Source: Gloeobacter kilaueensis JS1
GTDB taxonomy: Bacteria; Cyanobacteriota; Cyanobacteriia; Gloeobacterales; Gloeobacteraceae
Reading direction: 5' to 3'
Assembly (NCBI RefSeq): GCF_000484535.1
Contig: NC_022600.1
Location: 2,046,001-2,110,000, forward strand
DNA length: 64,000 nucleotides
This document shows positions 55,342 through 62,874 of the stretch, in pieces (the first letter of the stretch is position 1; each line of letters opens with the position of its first letter). The notes under the pieces are model-generated. The model had not been told where the DNA came from and did no database searches. It saw nothing but the letters and a program-made list of their open reading frames with translations. The position numbers and the translations under genes were made by a program.

Positions 55342-55585
55342 AGAAAGCCTCTAGATGAAGAACAGACGCTGCCCAGGTAGTCTAAGCAAGGGGCTGCTCA
55401 CTGTCCTCTATCCGGTGGCGGACCAGGTTTTTGCGGCAAAAAGACGGCCAGGACAAATACTGAGCAATTAAAAAGCTGCCTTTGGGCGTAGAGAGATTTT
55501 TATAACAACACCCAGCCGGACTGAGGTGCTTTTGTCCTACGGCTGGGATCGTAGTGGGTGGCCTGCGTGCGGAGGTGTACCCCTT

Positions 55586-55978
55586 ATGTTGTCGTACCCG
55601 GAAGGTATGGTCCTTATCGTCAGGGGCAACAGCACACAGGGTAGAGCTGTAGAAGACGCAATCGAGCGCATCGTGCCACCGCTGCTGTGGCGGAGCGTAG
55701 CCGACTCTGAGCAGCTGATCGCCTACTTGAATACCCAGTCAGAACCATTGCCGCCCCAACTTATTGCCTGCTGCGCTTTCGACGAGCACGACGACTACCT
55801 GGCGCTTTTAGAATGGCTGCGCTCTGAGCCGCGCTGGCAGGCGTTGCCCGTCGCGATCCTGGTAAAAAAACTCACAGCCCCGCTCGCCCAGATCGCTGCC
55901 AGACTGGATATTCACGTCCTCGCCGGGGAACCGATTGCCATCGAGCCGCTTATCGCCCTGCTGCGCGCTTCCCGTTGA
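55586..55978 (+). CDS. Receiver-like protein lacking phosphorylation residues (1)
   Basis: 130 residues from ATG at 55586 (MLSYPEGMVLIVRGNSTQGR), GGAGGTG 9 bases upstream. Length and secondary-structure order resemble a response-regulator receiver, with the beta3-like LIACCAFDEHDDYLALLEWL and the end PIAIEPLIALLRASR. The acidic pair, phospho-Asp and Lys of a true receiver are not found. A structured region CCCAGCCG (55511-55518) / CGGCTGGG (55540-55547) lies in the upstream 244-base gap, where no gene is seen. A similar protein follows. Confidence 0.55.
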   Translation: MLSYPEGMVLIVRGNSTQGRAVEDAIERIVPPLLWRSVADSEQLIAYLNTQSEPLPPQLIACCAFDEHDDYLALLEWLRSEPRWQALPVAILVKKLTAPLAQIAARLDIHVLAGEPIAIEPLIALLRASR

Positions 55979-56133
55979 GTGGGGGGCAAAAACCGTTCTT
56001 AAGACGGATGGGAGGCTCAGCCTCCCTGGATAAGCTAAAAGGCATCCGGACGGCCAGACTGGTCGGGCCGCGATTGTCAAGAAGACGACGGGGAGGGCTC
56101 TGGTCTGCTCCTCGCAGCCTGTGAGGCCGTGCC

Positions 56134-56655
56134 ATGCAGCAGCCAGTTGCTTTGATTGTCGAGACTGACCCGGTCGATGCTCTACTCATCGAGGCGCTCC
56201 TCGACTCGATCGAACCTTACGCTCTGTGGTCGGTGTTCTCCTCATTCGAGCAGGCCGCCCTTTACTGCGAGCGGCAGACCAGCCCGGTTCCAGCTGTAAT
56301 AATCGCCTTTGCTCCAGCGGGCACCGGCTTCGATGCTCCAGCGATCGAGCGCTTTAACGCCCAGCTTGCTCCGGCACCGCCGCTGGTGCTGGTTGCCGGT
56401 CGCCACCGCCTGGCATCGAAGGTACTCATCAGCCTGCTGTCGCTGCGCAATATTCTCGAGAACTGCCTCTCAGCCGCTACCCTCGGGGTTGCAATCGCCA
56501 GTGAGGCCCGTACTCGCCCAGTTTATGCCTCCCGGCCTCCGATTCGTCGCCGCGCCGTTCTGCGCCGCCGCGCTCTAAAACCGTTCACGCTACCTGCTGC
56601 AACTCGCCGTTGCTGGCACTCCCAGTTTGCCCCCGAGCTACGGCGACAGGGCTGA
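56134..56655 (+). CDS. Receiver-like protein with basic tail (2)
   Basis: 173 residues, MQQPVALIVETDPVDALLIE. The fold is similar to the preceding gene, and both start with a VALIV/VLIV strand. An acidic ETDP remains, but the phospho-Asp is replaced (AFAPAGTGFDAP). From about residue 125 the tail is highly basic (RPPIRRRAVLRRRALKPFTL), as in nucleic-acid-binding proteins. A perfect hairpin GGGAGGC-TCA-GCCTCCC (56010-56026) lies in the gap before it. Phosphorylation is unlikely; the function is unknown. Confidence 0.5.
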   Translation: MQQPVALIVETDPVDALLIEALLDSIEPYALWSVFSSFEQAALYCERQTSPVPAVIIAFAPAGTGFDAPAIERFNAQLAPAPPLVLVAGRHRLASKVLISLLSLRNILENCLSAATLGVAIASEARTRPVYASRPPIRRRAVLRRRALKPFTLPAATRRCWHSQFAPELRRQG

Positions 56656-56678
56656 AAGTCCCCCGCCTCCGACTGTGT

Positions 56679-56710
56679 GCCTCCTAAGATGGAGGTAGAA
56701 GCCAGGAGGC
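56679..56710 (+). promoter_or_regulatory. Hairpin that can hide the ribosome-binding site of the next gene
   Basis: GCCTCCT (56679-56685) can pair with AGGAGGC (56704-56710), which contains the Shine-Dalgarno of the gene starting at 56721, or alternatively with GGAGG at 56691-56695. The two pairings are mutually exclusive. Confidence 0.4.
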
Positions 56711-56720
56711 TCGCTGTTTT

Positions 56721-57974
56721 ATGGATAGGCGCGAACAGGTTCTCGGAGCACTCGAAGCCCTCGAATACCGGGCTACCGTCGGCGACGTGGCAGCCAGAAG
56801 CGGCCTGGATCTGGCCCTTGCCCAGCAGGAGCTGAATGCGATTGCCCAGGACAGCAACGGGCACCTGCAGGTGGCAGGCACGGGCGAAGTCATCTACGCC
56901 TTCGATCGCAATGTGCGCGATCGGCTCATCGCCAGAGACCGCAATGCTCAGCTCAAAGCCTTCTTGCGCAAGGTCTGGCAGGGGTTGTTTTATCTGGTGC
57001 GCATCTCCTTTGGCGTGTTGCTCATCCTGTCGCTGGTAATCGTCGCCGTCGGCATCTACATCGCTCTCAATAGCCGCGACAGCAACGACCGGGGCGACAG
57101 CCGCGACGGGGGCGGGATGCCTTTGTTTTTTGGCGGCGACTGGTTTTATATCTTCTATCCGACCTACTACCCCGACGAACCACGGGCGCGGCCCCGGCGG
57201 GAGATGGGGTTTCTGGAGAGCGTCTTCTCGTTTTTATTCGGCGACGGCGACCCCAACGCCGATCTCGAAAGTGAGCGCTGGCGGACGGTGGCGGCTTTGA
57301 TCCAGGCCAACCGGGGCGTGGTGGTCGCCGAACAACTCGCTCCTTACCTCGAAGAGGCCCGCGTAGACAACGAAGATTACGTCCTGCCCGCCCTGGTCCG
57401 CTTCAACGGCATCCCCGAGGTGAGCGAACAGGGAGAGATCGTCTACCGCTTTCCTGAACTGCAGGTCCAGGCCCAGGAGCGGCCCACCAGCGCGCCGAAA
57501 GCAAGCTTTTTGCAGGAGCAGCGCTGGCGCTTCAGCCGCGCAACGAGCGGCCAGCTCCTCCTCGCCGGTCTACTGGGCGGGGCCAATTTTCTTGGAGCCT
57601 GGTACCTGTTTTTCCTGTTGCAGGGGCGCTATCTGCCGCCGGATCTGGCACTGTTGCACGCCCTCACCCCAATTCTTGTCATCTACGGCACCCTCTTTGT
57701 CGCCATCCCGGCGGTACGGGCAATCGTACTTACCCAGCTCAACAGCCGCATCGCCGAGCGCAACCGCAGCCGCTCCGGTTTTGCCCAGTTCCTGCGCGAT
57801 GCCAACGCCGAGCTAAAGCGCAAGCTCGCCTTTGCCCGCACCTACGCCGAGCGCAAGGTAATCGGCAAAGACGACATCATCTACACCACCGAAAAAGATG
57901 TCGTCGAGCAGCGCGACTACGCCCTCGACGACCCGCGCTTCCAGGCGTTGGAGGAGCCGCAGGACCGCCCATAA
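56721..57974 (+). CDS. Conserved membrane protein with N-terminal winged-helix-like domain
   Basis: 417 residues. The first 65 (REQVLGALEALEYRATVGDV) look like a winged helix. One transmembrane helix follows (about 91-115), a soluble middle part with GGDWFYIFYPTYYPDEPRAR, and a second membrane region of two helices (about 275-335) before a cytosolic Arg/Lys-rich end with RKVIGKDDIIYTTEKDVVEQ. It is typical of a cyanobacterial conserved hypothetical family whose name I cannot recall with certainty. AGGAGG (56704-56709) is its ribosome-binding site, 11 bases before the ATG. Confidence 0.6.
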   Translation: MDRREQVLGALEALEYRATVGDVAARSGLDLALAQQELNAIAQDSNGHLQVAGTGEVIYAFDRNVRDRLIARDRNAQLKAFLRKVWQGLFYLVRISFGVLLILSLVIVAVGIYIALNSRDSNDRGDSRDGGGMPLFFGGDWFYIFYPTYYPDEPRARPRREMGFLESVFSFLFGDGDPNADLESERWRTVAALIQANRGVVVAEQLAPYLEEARVDNEDYVLPALVRFNGIPEVSEQGEIVYRFPELQVQAQERPTSAPKASFLQEQRWRFSRATSGQLLLAGLLGGANFLGAWYLFFLLQGRYLPPDLALLHALTPILVIYGTLFVAIPAVRAIVLTQLNSRIAERNRSRSGFAQFLRDANAELKRKLAFARTYAERKVIGKDDIIYTTEKDVVEQRDYALDDPRFQALEEPQDRP

Positions 57975-58052
57975 ATGCCGCTGATGATCTGCGCTATGCT
58001 GATCGTCTCAGTGCTTTTTCACTCCGCTGCCCGACAGGAAGGAGCATCCACT

Positions 58053-58262
58053 ATGCCTCTCAAACCCGATGCCCTTCCCTTGCTTGAGGCACTTGCCTGG
58101 CAATGCGGAGGTATTGAGCACCTGGAACCTGAGGACCAACTGCGTCTGTACGAGCGCAACTGGCGATTTAGAGGTGTGCTTGCAGAGCCTAGTTCTGATG
58201 AACTGCAATACATACGGGCTCTAGCAGAATACTTTCATTCGGATCTGGCTCTTGCTATTTAG
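58053..58262 (+). CDS. Small partner protein of the AbiEii-like gene
   Basis: 69 residues from ATG at 58053, with AAGGAG at 58039-58044. Mostly helical: MPLKPDALPLLEALAWQCGG then LEPEDQLRLYERNWRFRGVL. Its stop (58260-58262) overlaps the start region of the nucleotidyltransferase gene, so the pair is coupled. Position and size fit an antitoxin, though no antitoxin domain is recognisable. Moderately lower GC than the surrounding genes. Confidence 0.55.
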   Translation: MPLKPDALPLLEALAWQCGGIEHLEPEDQLRLYERNWRFRGVLAEPSSDELQYIRALAEYFHSDLALAI

Positions 58263-58980
58263 ACATCAGCACCATCACAGAGTACTGCGAGTGCTCCGAC
58301 AGTTAAACAGCAACTTTTTGGAAGAATGTACAGCTTTTTTTGGTGGCGGCACTCTGATAACCTTGCTCTATGGCGAGTACCGCTTGAGCCAGGACATTGA
58401 TTTTGCCTGCCCTGCAGGTTCTGGCTATCGGTTTCTGCGCAATCAGGTACAAAAGATGGGTTGCAATGCGCTATTCCACAATACTGAGGATATCGAGATC
58501 CCGCGACCACCGCGCACAGACCAGTACGGTATTCGCTTTCCCGTGTGCATTGAAGGAGAACTGATCAAATTTGAAATCTTTTGCGAAGCTCGCATTCAAC
58601 TTGGCTCCCCTTCTCGACCGTCCTGGGCACCGGTTGCCTGTCTCAATGAGATAGACACTTTTGCTGAGAAGCTCCTCGCCAACGCGGATCGCTGGCTGGA
58701 CTCCTCTGTAGAGTGCCGCGACCTCATCGACTTGTGTTTTATGCGCCGGACTCACCCGATGCCCCAAGAAGCTGTGCAGAAAGCCACCGACGCCTACGAC
58801 GTATTACCCAGCCTGCACAGGGCTATTCGTCGGTTCCAGGAGAATCCTCAGGAGCGGCACCGGTGCTTCACAGCTCTAGAAATCAAAGACCGACCAGCGG
58901 CTATAGATGGCCTGGATCTCCTCGCCCAAGATCAAGGTTTTGGGCCAACGCAGCGAGCGGCGGACGAACAACATCTATAA
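58252..58980 (+). CDS. AbiEii/AbiGii-type nucleotidyltransferase toxin family protein
   Basis: 242 residues from TTG at 58252. The nucleotidyltransferase signature is FFGGGTLITLLYGEYRLSQD followed by IDF (GGGT at residues 31-34, catalytic Asp pair DID at 48-50), with the Arg/Ser in RLSQDID typical of AbiEii-like proteins. A helical C-terminal half with DTFAEKLLANADRWL contains the lysine region that contacts nucleotide. Members inhibit growth, some by modifying tRNA 3' ends. The 69-residue gene directly upstream is the candidate antitoxin. This is a type IV-like toxin-antitoxin pair by analogy. Confidence 0.75.
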   Translation: MLFRHQHHHRVLRVLRQLNSNFLEECTAFFGGGTLITLLYGEYRLSQDIDFACPAGSGYRFLRNQVQKMGCNALFHNTEDIEIPRPPRTDQYGIRFPVCIEGELIKFEIFCEARIQLGSPSRPSWAPVACLNEIDTFAEKLLANADRWLDSSVECRDLIDLCFMRRTHPMPQEAVQKATDAYDVLPSLHRAIRRFQENPQERHRCFTALEIKDRPAAIDGLDLLAQDQGFGPTQRAADEQHL

Positions 58981-59027
58981 ACTGCACTGCTGCCTGAAAC
59001 TTTGCTGCAAGATTCAGAGCCCGCAAT

Positions 59028-59059
59028 AAAAAAACTGCGGGGTCAGGAGGATCCCGCAG
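59028..59059 (-). terminator. Minus-strand intrinsic terminator with no annotated gene
   Basis: On the minus strand, CTGCGGG (59059-59053) pairs with CCCGCAG (59041-59035) across the loop ATCCTCCTGAC and is followed by TTTTTTT. No minus-strand gene precedes it; a transcript would have to begin in the gap 59060-59219. Confidence 0.5.
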
Positions 59060-59219
59060 CACTCTCCACATCATTTCTTAAATAAAGTTTACCTCATTGG
59101 GCAGACATTTGCCGAGTTTTTCGTATCACTGTTGGCAGAATCTTCACTTTCGGCGATGTTCAAATTTTGTCAGGGTCCGGACTGCTGTAGATTAGGGAAG
59201 TTTGTCTGCGCCTTGACCC

Positions 59220-59756
59220 GTGAACAAAGTTCTGTACTCCGAAGAAGAAATTGCCCTGCAGGTACAGCAGCTTGCTGCTCAGATTTCTGATTATTATGCG
59301 CCGCGCGTGTCGATCGCAGAACCGCTGGTGCTGTTGCCGGTGCTCAAAGGAGCCTTTATCTTTAGCGCCGATCTGGTCCGGCAGCTGACGGTACCGGTGC
59401 GCGTCGAATTTTTGCGGGCGAGCAGCTACCGCAGCGGCACGGTTTCTGGTGCCCTCGAGCTGGACATTCCGGGGGCAAGCGCCCTGCGGGGCCAGCACCT
59501 GCTGATTCTTGAGGACATCATCGATACCGGCAAGACCGTCAGCCAGATCCTGATGGCTCTGCGTGCCTGCGAACCGGCCTCACTGCAGATCTGTGCGCTG
59601 CTCGACAAACCGGCCCGGCGGGTAAGCGCTATCGAGCTGGCTTTCTGTGGTCTTACGATCGCGGGCGACCGCTTTGTGATCGGCTACGGCATGGATCTGG
59701 CGGAGCGCTACCGCGAGTTGCCCTACGTCGGCGAGATCGACACATGCACCTTTTGA
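59220..59756 (+). CDS. hpt: Hypoxanthine phosphoribosyltransferase
   Basis: 178 residues from GTG at 59220. The PRPP-binding loop is LLILEDIIDTGKTVSQIL (about residues 95-112), with the flexible loop in LRASSYRSGTVSGALE and the purine-contacting KPARRVSAIEL, VIGYGMDLAERYRELPYVG. It salvages hypoxanthine or guanine to IMP or GMP. TTGTCA (59166-59171) then TAGATT (59187-59192) may be the promoter. ispD starts 13 bases before its end, so the pair is translationally coupled. Confidence 0.95.
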   Translation: MNKVLYSEEEIALQVQQLAAQISDYYAPRVSIAEPLVLLPVLKGAFIFSADLVRQLTVPVRVEFLRASSYRSGTVSGALELDIPGASALRGQHLLILEDIIDTGKTVSQILMALRACEPASLQICALLDKPARRVSAIELAFCGLTIAGDRFVIGYGMDLAERYRELPYVGEIDTCTF

Positions 59757-60433
59757 TCCCGGCGGCGGGCAGCGGTCGGCGGATGGGCGAGCCGATCAAC
59801 AAGCTCTTGCTGCCCCTGTTGGGCCGGCCAATCCTCGCCTGGACGGTTCTGGCCGCCGAGGCCGCACCGACGATCGAGTGGATCGGCGTCGTCGGCCAGC
59901 CAAAAGATGAGGAGGCGATCCGCAGAGTCCTCGCTGTCCTGGCCCTTACTACCCCCGTGCAGTGGATCGAAGGGGGCGCAACCCGCCAGCAGTCGGTCTA
60001 CCGGGGACTTCTCGCCCTGCCCGATGGGGCGGGCCGGGTGCTCATCCACGACGGAGCGCGCTGTCTGGCGAGCGTCGATCTACTTGAGCGCTGCTGTGGG
60101 GCGCTCGAACAGAGTGCCGCGATTATCGCTGCGGTCCCCGTGCGCGACACGATCAAAGAAGTCCAACCGGGCGGGATTATTGCCCGCACCGTCGAGCGCG
60201 AACGGCTCTGGGCGGCCCAGACGCCCCAGGGCTTTGCCGTCGAGCCGCTGCTTGCCGCCCACCGCTGGGCCATCGATAACCGCATCGAGGTGACCGACGA
60301 CGCTGCCCTCTTTGAATTGCGCGACCGCCCGGTCCAGGTAATTCCCGGCGAGCAGACCAACCTCAAGATCACCGCACCGGCGGATCTGTGGCTGGCGGAA
60401 GCTATCTTGAGAGCACAAGGGCATCAGGATTGA
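59744..60433 (+). CDS. ispD: 2-C-methyl-D-erythritol 4-phosphate cytidylyltransferase
   Basis: 229 residues. The nucleotidyltransferase start HLLIPAAGSGRRMGEPINKL and the IHDGARCLAS, PVRDTIKE and EVTDDAALFE motifs identify IspD, which makes CDP-methylerythritol in the plastid-type isoprenoid pathway. This route feeds chlorophyll and carotenoid synthesis in cyanobacteria. The start overlaps hpt by 13 bases and the next gene starts 5 bases after its stop. Confidence 0.96.
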   Translation: MHLLIPAAGSGRRMGEPINKLLLPLLGRPILAWTVLAAEAAPTIEWIGVVGQPKDEEAIRRVLAVLALTTPVQWIEGGATRQQSVYRGLLALPDGAGRVLIHDGARCLASVDLLERCCGALEQSAAIIAAVPVRDTIKEVQPGGIIARTVERERLWAAQTPQGFAVEPLLAAHRWAIDNRIEVTDDAALFELRDRPVQVIPGEQTNLKITAPADLWLAEAILRAQGHQD

Positions 60434-60438
60434 CCCCG

Positions 60439-61122
60439 ATGAGTGAACTGCCCCGTACCCTCGCTGAAACCTTCGCCCAGTGTGAGACAGCACTGCTATC
60501 AGCACTGGCGGACGGCAAGCGCCGCCTGCAAATTGATATCAAGGTGCCCGGCATCGAGCTTCTGACGCTGCTGGAGGGGCTGGCAGCGGCCCCGCCTCTA
60601 GGGGAGGGCAACTGGGCGGCGGCCTTCGCCGACCCAGGAGCGGCAGCCCTGGCGCGCCGGAGGCTGGGCGATGTCAGCTACGCACTGCGGGGGCTCAGCG
60701 AGTTTCGCAGTGGCATGACAGACTACAGCGCCCTGGTCGTGCTCGAACCGAGTGCGGTCGAGGTCGATAAAGTCGAAGCGCTCGCCACCCAGGTGGGCAA
60801 CAAACCGCTGATTTTGCTCAACTCCCGCCTCCAGGAAGCAGGAGTGGTCGGCATTGGCCTGGCGGGGCGACAGTTGCGCGAGCGCTTTTTATCGACCCTG
60901 GAGCCGGTCTACATCATCCAGCCTTTTAGCGGCGGCAGCCTCTACCGCGCTTATCCCGATCGCTGGCAGCTCTGGCGCGAGGAAGCGGACGGCGACTACT
61001 CGAAAGTCTGTGAATTCGACCACCAGCCCAGCGGCGAGCAGATCGATCGCGCCCTCTCACCGGCCCAGAGCGAGGGACTGTTTGCCGGCCTGCGGCGCTT
61101 TTTGCGCGCCCTTGGCCAGTAA
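60439..61122 (+). CDS. DUF1995 family protein
   Basis: 227 residues from ATG at 60439 (MSELPRTLAETFAQCETALL). The body with LQIDIKVPGIELLTLLEGLA and the end FDHQPSGEQIDRALSPAQSE fits the DUF1995 family, shared by cyanobacteria and plants; plant relatives have been linked to photosystem assembly. Five bases after ispD, so probably the third gene of this operon. No catalytic residues are known. Confidence 0.82.
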   Translation: MSELPRTLAETFAQCETALLSALADGKRRLQIDIKVPGIELLTLLEGLAAAPPLGEGNWAAAFADPGAAALARRRLGDVSYALRGLSEFRSGMTDYSALVVLEPSAVEVDKVEALATQVGNKPLILLNSRLQEAGVVGIGLAGRQLRERFLSTLEPVYIIQPFSGGSLYRAYPDRWQLWREEADGDYSKVCEFDHQPSGEQIDRALSPAQSEGLFAGLRRFLRALGQ

Positions 61123-61282
61123 AACCAGGAGCTTCAAACGCCTTGATTACAAAGCGCAAAACTGGGCGACTTTTTTGGCCCAAAGCTGTATGCTGACGGT
61201 GCTCGCAGCTCCACTCGAGCAACAACAATCTTTCTCGCTATTCGCAATCGCTCAAATCGGATAGCGCCCGTCAGGTGGTGCC

Positions 61283-62260
61283 ATGAAAAGACTGCTTCTT
61301 TGCTTGATGCTGGGACTTTGCGCGCAGGCTGTGCAGGCGCAAACCCCGCCCCCTGCGTCCAATTTTGCCGGCAACAGCATCGACAGCGAACGGGTCCGCC
61401 AGCTGGTACTCGAGCGCTGGCAGTTGCCTCACCTTGCGGGTGACGCGATTGCCAGTGTCCGGGCCACCGTGCTGCCGGATCATTCCCTGGCGGTGCTCGG
61501 CCTCGATATTCGCTCCGCCCGCACCGTCGAGCGCGAACAGGTGCGATCGAGCCTGCTTGCGGCCATCGCGGGCGTCTCTGCCCCCGTTGCACCGGGACCG
61601 GTCGCCTTCAGCCTGACCGCCCGCTCCGGCGGGGCGTACCTGGCAGGCTGTTTTCCGCTCAAGGTCTACGTCGAGCCGCGCCTGGGAGACAGCGCCGAAG
61701 CCCTGCCCTCCTCCTCGATCGAGGCGATCCAGCAGGGGGCCAGACGCTGGAATCGGCTGATAACGGGCTTTGGCGACGGTGGTGCAGCCGTCACGCCCTT
61801 TGTGCTGGTCACCGGTCCCGAGGCGGCTGACGTACACATCCAGGGCTACCGCGACTATCCCGATTACGCGAGTTATCTGGTCAACGACGCTGAGACCCAG
61901 GCGGTCGTGCGCCTGCCCCTCAAACAAAAGCGCGAGGCGATGTTCCAGAGCGGCGAGGTCTGGCGGCACCCCGAGGTGGTGACGCAGGAGACGATGTTCC
62001 AGTTAGGCCGCCTGCTGGGACTCGATCCGTCCGAGGTGCCCGACAACGTGCTCTACCCCAATGCCTCCAACACGATCTTTGCTCGCTCCACCTCCGGGAC
62101 TATCGAGCAACTCAAAGGTGTGGTCCTGTTTGGGCAGGGACCAAGCCTGGCAGAGGCGGGCCGCACCGATCGCACGATCGAAAGCGAACAACTGCGCACC
62201 GTCGCCTACAGCCTGCGCAACCGCAGCTGCGGCCAGAAACCGGCGACCGCCCTCAAGTAA
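61283..62260 (+). CDS. Exported metalloprotease-like protein without the zinc motif
   Basis: 325 residues with a signal peptide (LLLCLMLGLCAQAVQAQ). The second half resembles the fold of matrixin-like peptidases: QQGARRWNRLITGFGDGGAA, then ADVHIQGYRDYPDYASY. At the place where HExxHxxGxxH is expected stands ETMFQLGRLLGLDPSE (residues about 236-251), with F, Q and R instead of His, Glu and His. It is therefore probably inactive as a protease, or a different fold. A SNTIFARSTSGTI segment is near the end. Stand-alone gene. Confidence 0.5.
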   Translation: MKRLLLCLMLGLCAQAVQAQTPPPASNFAGNSIDSERVRQLVLERWQLPHLAGDAIASVRATVLPDHSLAVLGLDIRSARTVEREQVRSSLLAAIAGVSAPVAPGPVAFSLTARSGGAYLAGCFPLKVYVEPRLGDSAEALPSSSIEAIQQGARRWNRLITGFGDGGAAVTPFVLVTGPEAADVHIQGYRDYPDYASYLVNDAETQAVVRLPLKQKREAMFQSGEVWRHPEVVTQETMFQLGRLLGLDPSEVPDNVLYPNASNTIFARSTSGTIEQLKGVVLFGQGPSLAEAGRTDRTIESEQLRTVAYSLRNRSCGQKPATALK

Positions 62261-62284
62261 GCGCCGGCCCTTTGCTCAAAAAGT

Positions 62285-62617
62285 CTATATGGCAATTGGC
62301 CAGCGCCGCTCGACCAGCAGGTAGCGGGCGACATCGAGGGGGTTGGCCCGGCGGGTGTGGAACAGTTCGCGCAGGTTGGTGCTGCGGGATCGAAAACCGA
62401 CGATCTTTTGCAGCTGGCCATCTTCGGCTACCAACAGATCGCCTTTTTGGACCTGTCGGCCCCCGACAGTCACCTTCAGGCCGTCCGGTCCCGCCTTCAC
62501 GTCCAGTCTCTCCTTGGTCGTGACGAGGACGACCGACTGGGTGATTGGTTCACTGGCCGCTCTGGTCGTTGATGCCATCGGGAACTGCCTCCAGGTACGC
62601 TTCAAGGTTGAGGTCAT
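62285..62617 (-). CDS. Small hypothetical protein
   Basis: 110 residues from ATG at 62617, or 97 from ATG at 62578 (MASTTRAASEPITQSVVLVT). A beta-rich segment (LDVKAGPDGLKVTVGGRQVQ then KGDLLVAEDGQLQKIVGF) suggests a small barrel. No domain is recognised. It is convergent with the preceding gene and divergent from the ncRNA candidate. Confidence 0.5.
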   Translation of the reverse strand: MTSTLKRTWRQFPMASTTRAASEPITQSVVLVTTKERLDVKAGPDGLKVTVGGRQVQKGDLLVAEDGQLQKIVGFRSRSTNLRELFHTRRANPLDVARYLLVERRWPIAI

Positions 62618-62701
62618 ATTAGCCCCCAGGGTACTGAGAAGGAACCTGACAGTTCCCTCAGCCGGTCCCTGCAGATCCTCGACCGGGCACCGGGCCGTGG
62701 T

Positions 62702-62729
62702 TTGACTGAAGAATAAAACTTTTTAAAGT
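62702..62729 (+). promoter_or_regulatory. Promoter-like sequence ahead of the ncRNA candidate
   Basis: TTGACT (62702-62707), 16-base spacer, TAAAGT (62724-62729). It faces a region with no plus-strand gene and a terminator at 62840-62871. Confidence 0.45.
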
Positions 62730-62735
62730 GGATGG

Positions 62736-62871
62736 GCAATTGAGCGGGTTCTCGCTTATCTGGCAGCGGGCGGAGCGCTCAAAAACCTGGAACCCCGGCC
62801 CGCCGGAGGCTGTCAAGGAGATCAGTGTGGATACCAGCGGGCTGCGTTCGCTTCGGCGCAGCCTTTTTCTT
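62736..62871 (+). ncRNA. Candidate structured ncRNA with own promoter and terminator
   Basis: About 135 bases lie between a promoter-like pair and an intrinsic terminator. Structure seen: TTGAGCG (62740-62746) with CGCTCAA (62776-62782), an inner CTCGC/GCGGG pair, and a CCGG-CCCG-CCGG element near 62793. The terminator is GGCTGCG (62840-62846) / CGCAGCC (62857-62863) followed by TTTTTCTT. I do not recognise 6S, SRP, tmRNA, RNase P or Yfr family motifs. The only neighbour genes are on the minus strand. Confidence 0.45.
62840..62871 (+). terminator. Plus-strand intrinsic terminator beside radC
   Basis: A 7-bp stem GGCTGCG/CGCAGCC with 10-base loop followed by TTTTTCTT. On the minus strand there is no T-run, so it does not serve radC. 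Confidence 0.65.
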
Positions 62872-62874
62872 GGG

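Noticed and set aside
55979-56133. GGGAGGC-TCA-GCCTCCC hairpin as a terminator
   Set aside because: No T-run follows on either strand; left as an unexplained structure only.
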